From Amborella trichopoda (lineage: Eukaryota > Streptophyta > Magnoliopsida > Amborellales > Amborellaceae), in the NCBI RefSeq assembly GCF_000471905.2, contig NW_006494789.1, positions 3,113,176 through 3,177,175 on the forward strand: a stretch of 64,000 nucleotides of DNA. The letters run 5' to 3'. The notes under the pieces are model-generated. The model was not told the DNA's origin, searched no databases, and worked only from the letters and a program-made list of their open reading frames with translations. This document shows, piece after piece, positions 23,690-34,829 of this stretch. The position numbers were made by a program, and so were the translations under genes. Numbering within the stretch: the first letter of the stretch is position 1; every line of letters begins with the position of its first letter.

Positions 23690-24076
23690 ACAGACGATGA
23701 GAGGGATGTCTTCCCTGAGTGCCCACCGTATCCATTCGGGGTACTCCTCGCGGCTAGGGATGTCCTCAAGGCAGGACAAGAAGTTTCCCAAGGAAAAAAA
23801 GCCAAAGCCAGGGAGCAAGAGATGGATTTTTTGAGCCGATGTGTGCAGCGATTGAATAAATAGAAGATTGGAGGGAGCCCATTGTGGACTTTATAAAGGA
23901 TGGAAGGCTACTCGAAGTTCGAGCGGAGCGCAATGGCACATGGTGGATGTCCTCCAAGTACACCCTTCTTGATGGGGATGTCCTCTTTCATCGGTCATTT
24001 GACGGAATCCTCCTCAGGTGCGTCGACGCACAAGAGGCAAGCAAAGTACTTGAATATGTACACTCGAGCATCTGTG
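23690..24076 (+). pseudogene. Integrase N-terminal part of element B (split)
   Basis: From 23884 an open frame reads KYTLLDGDVLFHRSFDG, LLRCVDAQEASKVLEYVHSS, the usual approach to the HHCC zinc finger of integrase. The first zinc histidine is at 24061-24063 (VHSSIC). At 24077 element D begins. The second histidine lies at 39154, across the insertion. Confidence 0.85.
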
Positions 24077-26990
24077 TGGTTGGGTTCCTCGATCTCACCC
24101 TCCGGATCCCTGGGGGAGCGACGACACACGTCTCGAGTTTCGGGGAAGACCCGGGACATTTGTGAGATTGCTCTCTTTGGTACTTCGTTCAAAAACAGGG
24201 GAAGGTGTTACCAACAGGTGAGAGAGGAATTTAAAAGGTGAGTTTGGGACTTACTCGAGCTGACTCACGTGGGCGCCCTCTTAGATCATGAAGAAAGCCC
24301 CCTAGTAATGAAACTGGTTTGGAATCACCTCCCTTTACTCGTATTCCTCTTATTTTATGCATTCTGTAATCACACACATATATGGCAAAGGTTATGGGAT
24401 AGGTGGGTCAGACCTCACCCTTTTCCTCTCTGATGAGCATACACAAGCATGCGTATTCAAGAAGAAGAAAGAAAGACGGGGGGAGAGAAGAATTTGACCG
24501 AGCGCGAAGGTGGGGGCAATGACTAAACTGGTGGATAATTGACTTAACATGGCGGTGAAACGGGCTCGGTAACTGAGATCGGCTCAAGGGATTGCTACTA
24601 GAGGTTATTATCAATATTGACTAGCTAAGCATGATGGTTGGTCTGTTGTGGCAGTAAAGGGGGCTAAGCGAACATGACACGACAACATTACGGCTAGACG
24701 ACAGGACAACCATGAGATGCTAACCTCAATCCCTCTTGGTCGAACGAGAGAGCAGTAGAGGAATGGTTAAAGAGAGAAAGGGAATAGATGGAAGGAGAGA
24801 GGAGAAGGAAGAGGAGATTGAGTTGGTGCTAAACATCACCGACTGTTTCAGGACATTAGAGAGAGAGGAAGCAGTCGGTGGTAAGCTTCACCAATTGTGT
24901 TAGATGAGAAGAGAGGAAGGGCGCCAATTGGTGCTTAGTCTCGTCAACTGATAGAAGAAAAGAGGGAAACCAGTTGGTGCTAGGCCTTGCCGATTGATAG
25001 AAGAAGAGGGAGAAGACTCTGACGCTAGGCCTCGTCGACTGATAGAGAGAGAAAAGACAACCGGTGTCAGGCCTCGTCCAGTGGTAGAAAAAGAGAGAGG
25101 AGACCAACCAAGCGCTAGGCCTTACTGACTGGTAGAGAGAGAAAATACAATCGGTGTTAGGTTTCACCGACTGGTAAAGAGAGAAAAGGCAGCCGACGCT
25201 AAGTCTCGTCGATTGATAGACGAAGAGACAGGAGACCAACCGACGCTAGATCTCACCGACAAGTAGAAGAAGAGAGAGGAGACCAACCGATGCTAGGTCT
25301 TATTGATTGATAGATGAAGAGAGAGAAAGCCAGCTGACATTAGGTCTCACCAATTGAGAGAATAAGAGAGAGAAAGCCAATCGACATTATGTCTCATCAG
25401 TTGACGAAAGAAGAGAGGGAGACAACCAACGCTAGGTCTCACAAGTTGAAAGGGAGAGAAGTGAGAGAGAGAGAAAAGAGAGAGAAAGAAAGAGATAGGG
25501 GAGGAGAGAGAAAGTTGTCTGCCTAAAGGGTATCAGCCCTTTTCTTCTCTCTCCTCTCTCTCTCCAAGATGTACTCACAAGCTTAACCTAGGAATCAAAA
25601 TTTTATTGAATCTTTAATGAATTCACTCAAGACCAAGAGGTGAAGGGGGATTTGCGTGCCGTCCTTTTTATAAAGAGACAGTGCCTGTTTATATATAGTT
25701 GTGCCAAAACATGGGTGAATTTATCAAAATTAAACCGAATTGATGAAAATTAAGATTTAATTGGATTAAAATAAATTCTAAAAATAGTTACAAAAATACT
25801 GTTTTGCCCCTGCCTAATAATGTGTGGAATTTCATAACAGTCCCTGTGGCTGCCCGAGAACTTGCGTGATCATCTGTGGCTGACCCGGGGTTATTCTGAT
25901 GCCTGTTTTATTGAAATATTATTGTTTTCTTGTAGGGCTCGACATGGCGATTGTTTTGATACCAATTTCAAGCCATGAATGATGTTTTTGAGTAATGATC
26001 ACGAGACTTGAAATTTGCTTAAATCTTGGAAACTTCGGATCGATAGTGTGGTCTTTCCTTAATGCTTTTTCTGTGATTTCTTCATCATAGCTCACTAAGT
26101 ATGTCATCACGATCATGTCACAACAATCGGAACGCGATTTGGAGCCCGAACGAAGATTTCACAACTTTTTAGTTTTGGCCGGAATCTAGAATTCGACGGC
26201 CGAAATTTTAGTAACTTCATCGTCTTTGTGCATAAAATATTGCCCTCCATCATGTACATGGTTCGTTCCAAGGATAGCCCTGAGCCGTACACACACAATG
26301 GAATTAGTTTTACGTGGATCCGTTGTGGGAGCATTGTGATTTGGTTCATCGAGCGAGGCGTGTCGCTGTTGAATTTTCTGCATTTTCTTCACCGATCGAC
26401 AACTTCTCTATAACGTTTCTCCCTACTTGGATATCGTTTCGGGGCGTGCCACATATCTTGATAAGATGAATATGCTCATCAAATTTGGGAGCGATCTGAC
26501 TTGGAATGAGTAAGTTACGAGCCCCAAAAGTGACTGCTCATGACTGTAAAAACAGCCACCTTTAATGGTGTTTTGGTGTAGTGAGGCTATAGAGAATAAT
26601 GTGCAGCCTCTCATGTTTCAATGTTTTGCTCATATCTTTGTTTTCGAATGTCTGATCAAGCGAAAACTTGGCTCGTAGGGGTTTTCGACCGTGCCATATA
26701 TAACGGCGATGGTCCCATAGTAATTTGAGACACCGAAAATGTTGCTCTAGTTGTAGGTTCCGTTTCAGGGTGCTAGAGGCCAATTTTTCTAAAAATTGTT
26801 TCTTTGTGTTCACTGCCTTAGATATGTTTGATCGTGACAAAATTTGACAGGTGGTATTTTGAAGTACTGATGATGATCTTGAACAATTCTGGGGCCATTC
26901 TGAGACTATGAGGATTTTTCCACTGTTTCGTAGGCTTTTATTGACCTGCTTCATACCAGCGACCAAGGTGATGAAAAATGTGGTCAAACA
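24077..26990 (-). repeat. 3' LTR of element D (2914 bp)
   Basis: On the minus strand starts TGTTTGACCACATTTTTCAT at 26990 and ends at 24077 (plus strand TGGTTGGG). TATA box CTATATATAAA on the minus strand at 25688-25698. It aligns with 36200-39146, including an internal minisatellite at about 24830-25480. The 141-codon frame at 26562-26987 is only LTR sequence. Confidence 0.9.
24830..25480. repeat. Minisatellite inside the D 3' LTR
   Basis: Repeats of roughly 45-60 bases built on CGACGCTAGGTCTCACCGAC followed by TGATAGAAGAAGAGAGAGGA. About 12 variants, also present in the partner LTR at 36930-37620. Relative to the minus-strand TATA at 25688 it lies downstream, so it would be transcribed as leader. 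Confidence 0.75.
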
Positions 26991-27003
26991 TCTTGCCCCA
27001 CCA
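26991..27003 (-). other. Polypurine tract of element D
   Basis: The minus strand reads GGTGGGGCAAGA directly before the 3' LTR start (TGTTTG). The position and purine run fit the plus-strand priming site. The same place in B reads AGTAGGGCATG, a decayed version. Confidence 0.65.
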
Positions 27004-27429
27004 ATTGTTGTACTTTAAGAGAAGCGAGAAGGATAGTCATTCGAAAAGTTTCCTTCGAGTTTTACGTTGTTCTTCTTAGCCACAGGACCACGTGAACGTT
27101 GAGGAGATTCACGTAATGGTGATACTAGGCTACTTAGATGTAGGGATGCATAGTTTGCGGGTCCATCCATGGAGACTTTAGGGGTAGAAGAGACTTTTTG
27201 GCAGCATTTTTTTCCTTTTGTGCAAGGTTGGCTTTTGACTATCAGAGTACCAATATTGGTCTTGTCTATCGAGTCAAGTCCAAGACATGTCTATTAGCTG
27301 ATCCCGAAGGTTTGGTCGTGTCGGCTAGGCGAGCAGAAGTCTCTGGCAGGTTTTGCTCTAGCCTTGTCAGTTTCTGCCTTGGAAAGATGATGACTAGGCT
27401 ACTTTGTCACCTAGCTTCATGGAGAGAGG

Positions 27430-28215
27430 GGTCTATAAGAGAAGGAGAAGGCATGCACACTCTATGAATGGGGAGGAGGTCTATAAGAGAAGGAGAAGGC
27501 ATGCATACTCCATGCATGGGGAGGGGGTTTTATAAGAGAAAGAGATGGCAAGCACACTCTGTGCATGGGGAGGAGGGTTATAAGAGAAGCAGAAGACATG
27601 CGCACTCCATGCATGGGGAGGAGGTCTTGTAAGAGAAGGAGAAGGCAGACATACTCCATGCATGGGGAGAGGGACTATAAGAGAAAGAGAAGGCATGCAC
27701 ACTCCGTGCATGAGGAGGAGGTCTTTTAAGAGAAGGAGAAGGCATGCACACTCCATGCATGAGGAGAAGGTCTTATAAGAGAAGGAGAAGGCATGCACAC
27801 TCCGTGCATGGGAAGGAGGTCTTGTAAGAGAAGGATAAGGCATGCATACTCCATGCATGGGGAGGAGGTCTATAAGAGAAGGAGAAGGCATGCACACCCT
27901 GTGCTTGGGGAGGTGGGTTTGTAAAAGAAGAAGAAGGCTTGCACACTCCGTGCATAAGGAGGAGGTCTTGCAAGAGAAAGAGAGGGCAAGAACACTACAT
28001 GCATGGGAAGGAGGTCTTGTAAGAGAAGGAGACGGAATGCATACTCCATGCATGGGGAGGTGGTCTATAAGAGAGGAATAAGTCATGCACACTTCATGCA
28101 TGGGGTCTTGTAAGAGAAGGAGAAGGCATGCACACTCCGTGCATGGGGAGGAGGTCTTGTAGGAGAAGGAGAAGGCATGCACACTCCGTGCATGCGGAGG
28201 AGGTCCTCGAAGAAG
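27430..28215. repeat. Tandem array of about 49-50 bp, element D
   Basis: About 15 copies of GTCTTATAAGAGAAGGAGAA + GGCATGCACACTCCATGCAT + GGGGAGGAG. Spacing of GCATGCAC is 49 in the copies I measured (27693, 27742, 27791, 27840). The minus strand is open in all three frames across the unit, which yields a 233-codon frame (28182-27481) that I regard as an artefact. It lies in the 3' region of D, upstream of the antisense promoter. Confidence 0.85.
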
Positions 28216-28239
28216 GGATAATGACTAGGCTACGTTGTC

Positions 28240-29260
28240 ACCCGGCTTTGAAGAGCGATGTCGACTGGGCTACCTATTCCGCTAAGATTGGACAAGGGTT
28301 TCGGTTGGGCTACCTCTTCACTCAAGACAGGAGAAGGACATTGACCATGTTACCTGTTTGGTCAGGACTTAAGAAGGATGTCAACTGAGCTACCTATTCA
28401 CCCAAGATTGGAGGAGGACGTGGACTGGGCTGCCTATTCACCCAAGACTGAAGAAGGATGTCGACTAGGCTACCTGTTCGCACAAGACTTGAGAAGGATC
28501 TCAATCAGGCTACCTATTCACCCAGGACTGAAGAAGGACGTCGACTAGGCTACCTATTCACTCAGGACTGAAGAAGGATGTCGAGTGGGCTACCTTTTCA
28601 CCCAGGACTAAAGAAGGATGTCGATTGGGCTACCTATTCACCTAGAATTAAAGAAGGATGTCGACTGGGCTACCTGTTCACCGAGGACTGGAGGAGGACT
28701 TCGATTGGGCTACCTATTCACCCAAGACTGGGGAAGGACGTCGTGCGGGCTACCTGTTCACCCAGGATTGAAGAAGGATGTCGACTGGGCTACATTTTCA
28801 CCCAGGTTTGGAGGAGGTTGTCGACCCAGCTACCTATTTACCGAAGACTGAAGAAGGATGTCGATTGGGCTACCTGTTCACCTAAGACTGAAGAAGGATA
28901 ACGATTGGGCTACCATTTCACCCAAGACTGAAGAAGGATGCTGACTGGGCTACTTGTGCACTGAGGACTGGAGTAGGACATCTACTGGGCTATTTGTTTA
29001 CGCAAAACTGAAAAAGGATGTCGACAGGGCTATCTATTCACCCAGGACTACAGAAGGACGTCTACTGGGCTACCTGTTCGCTCAGGAATGAAGAAGGATG
29101 TCGACTGTGCTGCCTATTCACCTAAGATTGAAGAAGGATGTCGATTGGGCTACCTATTCACCAAAGACTGGAGGAGGACGTCGATTAGGCTACCTATTCA
29201 CCCAGGACTAGAAAAGGACATCGACTGGGCTACATGTTCATCCCGAACTGATGTGGGAAT
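28240..29260. repeat. Tandem array of 40 bp, element D
   Basis: About 25 copies of GGACTGAAGAAGGATGTCGA + CTGGGCTACCTATTCACCCA. Because 40 is not a multiple of three, open frames rotate through all phases (for example 28578-28901) and are not genes. The array abuts the 49-bp array and shares no obvious unit with it. Confidence 0.9.
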
Positions 29261-29339
29261 ATCCAGGGGTGATTTTACCGTCCACACCCCATTGGATGTC
29301 TTGATGATGTAGAGAGTACTGGCTGAGGCCCTCTGTAGA

Positions 29340-29720
29340 AGTGAATGTTACATCAAACTGTTTATTAGTCCAAGCGTCCTTCGTAGATTTTCGCTTGAAT
29401 TTGGGAAGCTGCGCCGTAGAGACGTTTTTCACCAACTTCATTCTTTATTATTTTGGGGCTCTTTTACCCATGACCTTTCGGTCATGTCCACCCTTTTTGT
29501 TCATTTTTACTCACGATGGCCTTTTAGGTTTTCACTTTTTTTTCACGAAACTCTTTTACTCATGGTTTCGTGACCATGCCCATTCGTTGTTTTTACTCAT
29601 GGTGTTCCATTGTTCAGGTATACACAATGCCTGTTATTTCTTCTTTTCCCCTTTTTTTTTATTTTTTTATGTGAGGGCATGTTTACGGTCATGCCTCCGG
29701 GACCCATGCAAAATAGTTTA
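29340..29720 (+). other. Conserved block in the 3' region of D (also in B)
   Basis: Aligns by eye with the reverse complement of 43880-43540 in element B: GGCTCTTTTACCCATGAC, TTACTCATGGTTTCGTGACC and a T-rich tract before GCATG. It is open for 126 codons in D (29341-29721), but the B copy holds only shifted shorter frames, so coding is doubtful. It lies on the same strand as the antisense ORF and upstream of its promoter. The TTACTCATGG word recurs two to three times, so it may be an old repeat. Confidence 0.5.
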
Positions 29721-30109
29721 ACATCATGTGGCTAGGACATGCGCTATGGTTTAAAGTCATATATAACTAGACCATAACGGTGATGGATGACAACCTATGA
29801 AGGCCACGGAGTGAGTATGGTGGTGGTTTGGCTCACTTCTCATGAGAGATGGGTGATGTATTAAATGTGAGTGGACGATGGTGACCCACTAACTTACAAC
29901 GAGTATGGGTGACAGGATGGTTCGTCGTTTTGTGAGAATGGGTGAGACTCACAGGGGAATAATGTAGGGTGATGAACTCATGGGGAGGTAATGAAGGTGA
30001 TGTGTGCACACTAACAGTTAGGTTAGGAAAGGCGTGCGTGAAAGTGCACGTAAAGGCTTGTGCAAGTATGTCGGGGTGAGCTTATGATCACGCCTCCTTG
30101 ACTTGGACA

Positions 30110-31615
30110 AAGCAGTTTATCGTCATGCGATCAAGACGTGTACTATGGTTTAAGGTCATATAGTTGGACTATGGTTATTCAATTTTAATATCATACAACT
30201 AGGACCATGCAGTTTAATATTGTGCAACTTGACCTCCGCTACAGTTTAAAGTCATACAGTTCAGACCATGGTGTTGTGCAGTTGAACGTTGTGTGACCGA
30301 GACATAGGCTATGGTTTAAGGTCATTTAGTTGGACCGTGGTGTTGTGTAGTTTAACATCGTATGATCGGGATGTAGACTATGGTTTAAGGTCATATATTT
30401 TGGACCATACCGTTTAAGGTCGTGCAACTTGACCTCCGCTATAGTTTAAGGTCATATAGTTTGCACCTCGGAGTTTAGGGTCATGCGTCTAGACCAAGGC
30501 TATGTAGTTTAGGGTCATGTAGCACAAACCTCGTAGTTTAGGGTCGTATGTCTAGACCAGGGTTGTTCATTTTAGGGTCATACAGCATGGACTAAGAAGT
30601 TTATGGTCGTGTGTTTAGATCTGGGCTGTTCAGTTTAGAGTCATGCAACATAGACCGGAGAGTTTAGGGTCGTGAGTCTTGACTAGGGCTGTACAGTTTA
30701 GGGTCATGCAGCACGGACCGTTGAGTTTAGGGTCGTACGTATAGACCAAGGCTGTTCAGTTTAGGGTTACATTGCATGGACCGGGAAGTTTAGGGTCGGG
30801 TGTCTAAACCCAGGCTGTGCAGTTTAGGGTCATGTTGCATGGACCACGAAGTTTAGGGTCCTACGTCTAGACCAGGGTTGTTCAGTTTAAGGTCTTGCAG
30901 CACGGACCGAGGAGTTTAGGGTCGTGTGTCTAGACTAGGGCTGTGCAGTTTAGGGTTATGCAGTACGGACCACGGAGTTTAGGGGCATGGATCTAGACCA
31001 GGGTTGCATAGTTTAGGGTCATGCAGCACAGACTGTGGAGTTTAGGGTCATGCGTCTAGACCAAAGCTATGCAGTTTAGGGTCATGCGGCATGGACTGCA
31101 TAGTTTAGGGTGCGTCTACACCAGGTATGTGTAGTTTAAGGTCTTGCAGCATGGACCACGGAGTTTAGGGTCGTGCATATAGACCAAGGCTGTGTAGTTT
31201 AGGGTCATCCAGCACAGACCATGAAATTTAGGGTCGTACATTTGGACCAGGGATGTTCAGTTTAGTGTCATGTAGCATGGACCGCAGAGTTTAGGGTCAT
31301 ATGTCTAAATGAAGGCTATTGAATTTAGGGTCATGGAGCACGAACCGCGGATTTAGGGTTGTGCGTCTAAATCAGGGGTAGTTTAGGGTCATGCATCACG
31401 GACAGTGGAGTTTAGGGTATTACGTCTAGACCAAGGCTGTTCAGTTTATGGTCATGCAGCATAGACCACGGAGTTTAGGGTCGTGCGTCTTGAGTAACGC
31501 TGTGCAATTTAGGGTCATGCAGCAAAGACCGTGGAGTTTAGGGTCATGCGTCTAGACCAGGGCTGTGCAGTTTAGGGTCATGTAGCACAGACCGTTGTGT
31601 TTATCGCCATGTAGG
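30110..31615. repeat. Tandem array of about 63 bp with telomere-like heptamers, element D
   Basis: About 24 copies of a 62-63 bp unit made of two related half-units, each carrying AGTTTAGGGTC (minus strand GACCCTAAACT). Example spacing of CAGTTTAGGG: 30757 to 30820. The plant telomere heptamer TTTAGGG thus recurs every 31 bases or so. A related array in the reverse orientation lies in B (42100-43040). From 29721 to 30110 the same words occur at lower density. Confidence 0.88.
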
Positions 31616-32400
31616 TGGAGCTCCATGGGGAATATGCTTGTGGATGGTAATCTGACTCCCTAGGGATAACATGGCTAAGACCATTCTCAAAGTGAGCGCT
31701 TATTGGAAATGGTGACTGATGATGGATGACTAGCAGAAGTGAATTTTCTGTGGTTTTTAAGGGGGTAAGACACTCTCTAGGGTGAAAGATGAGACATTAT
31801 GACCGATAACCTGACTCCCAGTGGACAAGGTAGCTTAGTGTGAAGCTGACCCACTAAGTATTGGGGAGGTAAGAATGACCACAACTTCACTGAGGATGAT
31901 GGGTTGCAATATGGGTGTGACTCCTAGTGGGGGACGCCGGACAACTCTGACTCCATTAAGGATGACACACCCTGGCTTGGGTACACAACTCCACTAGGGA
32001 TAGTGGTAGGGCATACATTGCTTGAAATACAGCTAACACCATATGTAGCACTGATGGTTTATTGTGAATATTCAACCGGCACTGAGTTCTCACAGCACAA
32101 CCGACACCGCGTTCTCACAACACAACCGGCTTTGAGTTGTCACAACACAACCGGCACTGAGTTCTAACACAATCAGCGCTGTTAGGCTGGCATTGTGAAT
32201 GACCTATGATATCATCTGAAGTCAACTGGCGCTAAGTTAATCGGCGCTACGGTCGTTTTGAAGACACAGTTGGTGCTAAGTCAACCAGGGCTAAGTTTGT
32301 TTAGAGTTCTTGGGCCTCGTATCGAAACCCAACATGGCCCATTATCGCTTTGCTTCCCTTGGATGCAACTAGTATTCCTAGAATGTGAAGTGCTTTTGAG
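31616..32400. other. Noncoding 3' region of D with short repeats
   Basis: No gene. Bases 31640-32000 hold loose GACTCC(C)TAGTGGGG-like words; 32070-32290 hold about seven copies of CACAACCGGCACTGAGTTCT. It ends at the antisense TATA box. Confidence 0.5.
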
Positions 32401-33330
32401 GGCAATGTAGTCTATATAAGGAGGCAAAACCCCATTTTTCCGTTATTTTTCACAAAGGCTAAAACTTAAGCAAGTTTTCTTTAACTACGAGGAGAGAGTG
32501 CTCGATTAATGTTTGTAGCGAGCAGTGGGACTTCAGCAACAGTCTCTGCAGGGTACGTTCTTTGGCAGGTAGCAGGATTCCGGCAAGGGTTTTGCGGAGA
32601 AGACCTTCGACGTGCATACTTTGCTTAGAATTTTGAGAAGTTGCAGAGACAGTAGCAGGGAAAGGAGAGCTTTTCGAGAAGCACAGCAGGCTCCGACTAT
32701 CATTTTTCTTTCGAGAAGGGGGGGAAACGCATTAACAAGTATTTTCGCACGTCCTGAGAGCTCTCTGAGGGTTTTTAAGTGGTTTCCTAGTGGTTATGGA
32801 AGTTTTTCGGCACTTCTCGACGAGGTTCTCGTGATGTTCAGAGCAAAACGATAGGCTGGAAAGTTTTTTGTGAGTTTCCTACCGTGTGGGAGAAATTTCG
32901 GTGGAAGACGAACGGTCACTGGAGGTGGGTCGTACGGCTGTAGGAGGTGACACATCATTAGGAAGGGATACGGTCGCTAGAGGTGAACCATCGCGAGGAA
33001 GGCGTACGGTTGCTGCAAGTGAACCATCGTGAGGAAGGCATACGGTTGCTGGAGGCGAACCGTTATCCATGGAAATCCTATGACCATTTAAGGAGGTGTG
33101 AAAACGAGGAGTCTCGGGAGGCAAGCAGTCGTGACAGGGTCGGTGTTAATAGAAGTCCAACTGGTGTTAAGGTAATCGGCACTGATGATTTGGAGTGCTG
33201 ATAAAACCGGTGCTGACCCTCAAGCAAAACAGTCAGAGCCAAGGGTTAGGAGCACAGCCACCACTGGCCTTGGGAGAACGCAATCAGTGCTGGCTTTAGT
33301 CGATACTCATCAGCACAAGTGGCTTATCAT
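32401..33330 (+). promoter_or_regulatory. Antisense promoter and leader of element D
   Basis: TATATAAG at 32413-32420 on the plus strand, opposite to D, followed by GGAGGCAAAACCCCATTTT as in A (TATA, G run, AAAACCCC). The leader then resembles those of A and B in word content (GAGAGAG, CAAGTTTT, TTGCAGAG, AGCACAG). A short GGTGAACCATCGCGAGGAAG repeat occupies 32920-33080. No hairpin like that in A is seen. Confidence 0.5.
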
Positions 33331-33353
33331 GGTGCAAAGAAAGATGCTCACAT

Positions 33354-33650
33354 GTGTCAGTAAGTGTTGTGCGGGGTTCGCGACGCTCGGCGATGTCCAT
33401 GGGCAGGCAAAAAGTAGCGAAGCTTGAGGTGTGGCTTGTGGTATCTGTTGGGAGCCAAATCCTCCAGGATGGCAGTGAGGTCCACGTTGTTCTATGGAAG
33501 GGCATCCACTGTGAACGAGGTGTGCTTCTCGTCATCGGCCAACTCCTTACTAAGGCAGCCCTTATTGTATGTTTGATATACACGTGGAATGGATCCTACA
33601 TCGTATGTTCGACAAACATGTCAAATGAGGTATCTTGCTCGTATGTTTGA
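33354..33650 (+). pseudogene. Antisense ORF C-terminal remnant, element D
   Basis: 98 open codons containing EVHVVLWKGIHCERG followed by a hydrophobic stretch. The B copy on its minus strand (40698-40420) has EVHVVLWKGIHCELG in the same surroundings (VGSQILQDGS against VGSNVLQHNR). Such codon-level agreement between two old copies, both antisense to their elements, argues for a former protein. N-terminal part not found in D. Function unknown. Confidence 0.55.
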
Positions 33651-34043
33651 CATACACGTCGGATGGACTGAGGCTAACTTCTTGGAGTGGCTCTGCTTTG
33701 TCTTTGGGCCTCTAACCATCCTCTTACTCATCAGATGAATTAAAGTTAACTCTCCAAGTGGTTTCGGTTCTTCTTCATGACCAGGCCTTGCTTTTGTGGG
33801 TTTTCTTCTTCTTCATGGGACAGGCATTTTTTTTGGCCTTCAACCGTCCTCTTACTGTGAGATGCAAGAGAAAAAGCGTAAGTTTTGGTTTGTAACTGTC
33901 GTCTTATCCTCAGAAGCAAGAGACTTGAAAGCTCCTTAGTAATGGGTTCTTGTGACTTGTAACTCATTTTTACTGTAATATAAAAAAAAAATTAGCATTT
34001 TGTTTGAACTATCTTGCTTGATTTCACGTTGAGTCCCTACGCA

Positions 34044-34095
34044 TTACGGATAATACTTCTTTAGGTATCGCCCGTTGATAGGGGCATTGCCTCTT
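34044..34095 (-). pseudogene. Integrase C-terminal scrap fused to protease linker, element D
   Basis: The minus strand encodes INGRYLKKYYP and a stop (34044-34046), the same end as integrase of B (40151-40192). Directly upstream is the protease linker (NQTLKGEE). RT, RNase H and nearly all of integrase have been removed between GAAGAGGCAATGCCC-like words. The fusion is out of frame with the linker, which stops at 34061. Confidence 0.75.
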
Positions 34096-34829
34096 CTCCC
34101 TTCAATGTTTGATTGGCCAAAGGTTCATAGTTCATTTTCCTCATGATTTGGTGAGCCTGATTGCTATAGATAGTCCAGTCAGGAGGGACTTCGGCCTCCA
34201 CTAGTGGCTTGTTTACTTCGAGCTCATCATAGCTTACAGTCTTTGGAACGAACTCTTTGAGATGCTTTGAAGTGATACGCATGACCTCCAATTGGTTCTG
34301 GAAGCTGCAAACTTCGTTTCTAAAGTTTGCTAGAGGATCTTGCCTTTTACGGGAAGGAGGTTTCCCTTCTCCGAACTTCTCTCCTGAAAGGTCGGGGAAA
34401 TGTAAAACTTTTGGCTGGACAACAGTCTGAAGAACATCCTTTAAACTTATAGCAACAGGATTTTGCAAGGCTTTTCGTGGCGGTTGACGCGTTGCTTCGG
34501 CTTTCGAGAGTGCAACGGGGATATGTAAGACTTTATGATGGTTCGACATATAAGTGACCCTTGGAGCCGGGAATTCTACCCCCATGGATTGCTCGATCTC
34601 AGGAATGACCTTTGGTTCATTTTCTTGCCAAGGTGGCTCAGAACTGGGAGGTTTCTTAGGGGATGATAGATGGGATGTTGGAATGAAGAGTAGTTAGGGG
34701 TAAAAATCTTGCCCTTCCTTTCTTCTTCCTTGAACATATTCACTAACGTCCACCCAACATCCTCAACATCTTCATGAGACAAAGACACAGTCTTGCCTAT
34801 AGACTCGTGACCTTCTTCTCTCATCTTCT
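34061..34829 (-). pseudogene. Protease linker region of element D
   Basis: Two open pieces, 34824-34576 and 34585-34061 (174 codons). Landmarks: MREEGHESIGKTVSLSHEDV, QPPRKALQ, SKHLKEFVPKTVSYDELEV and IYSNQAHQIMRKMNYEPL, each with a counterpart in A (2950-2009). It is better preserved than in A. The glycine-patch-like end seen in A is lost to the deletion that reaches the integrase end. Confidence 0.7.

Noticed and set aside
26562..26987. Open frame of 141 codons on the minus strand
   Set aside because: Lies wholly in the D LTR; the partner LTR (36200-39146) does not keep the frame.
27481..28182. Open frame of 233 codons on the minus strand
   Set aside because: It is made wholly of the 49-50 bp array, which is open in all three minus frames; the protein is a rotating translation of one DNA unit.
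27430..28215. CRISPR-like array
   Set aside because: Units repeat without unique spacers, and the sequence is from a plant genome full of retrotransposons.
28578..28901. Open frame of 107 codons on the plus strand
   Set aside because: Product of the 40-bp array; frames rotate with the repeat and have no independent meaning.
30110..31615. Interstitial telomere
   Set aside because: The TTTAGGG words are 31 bases apart inside a longer unit, not tandem heptamers; this is a minisatellite, not a telomere remnant.
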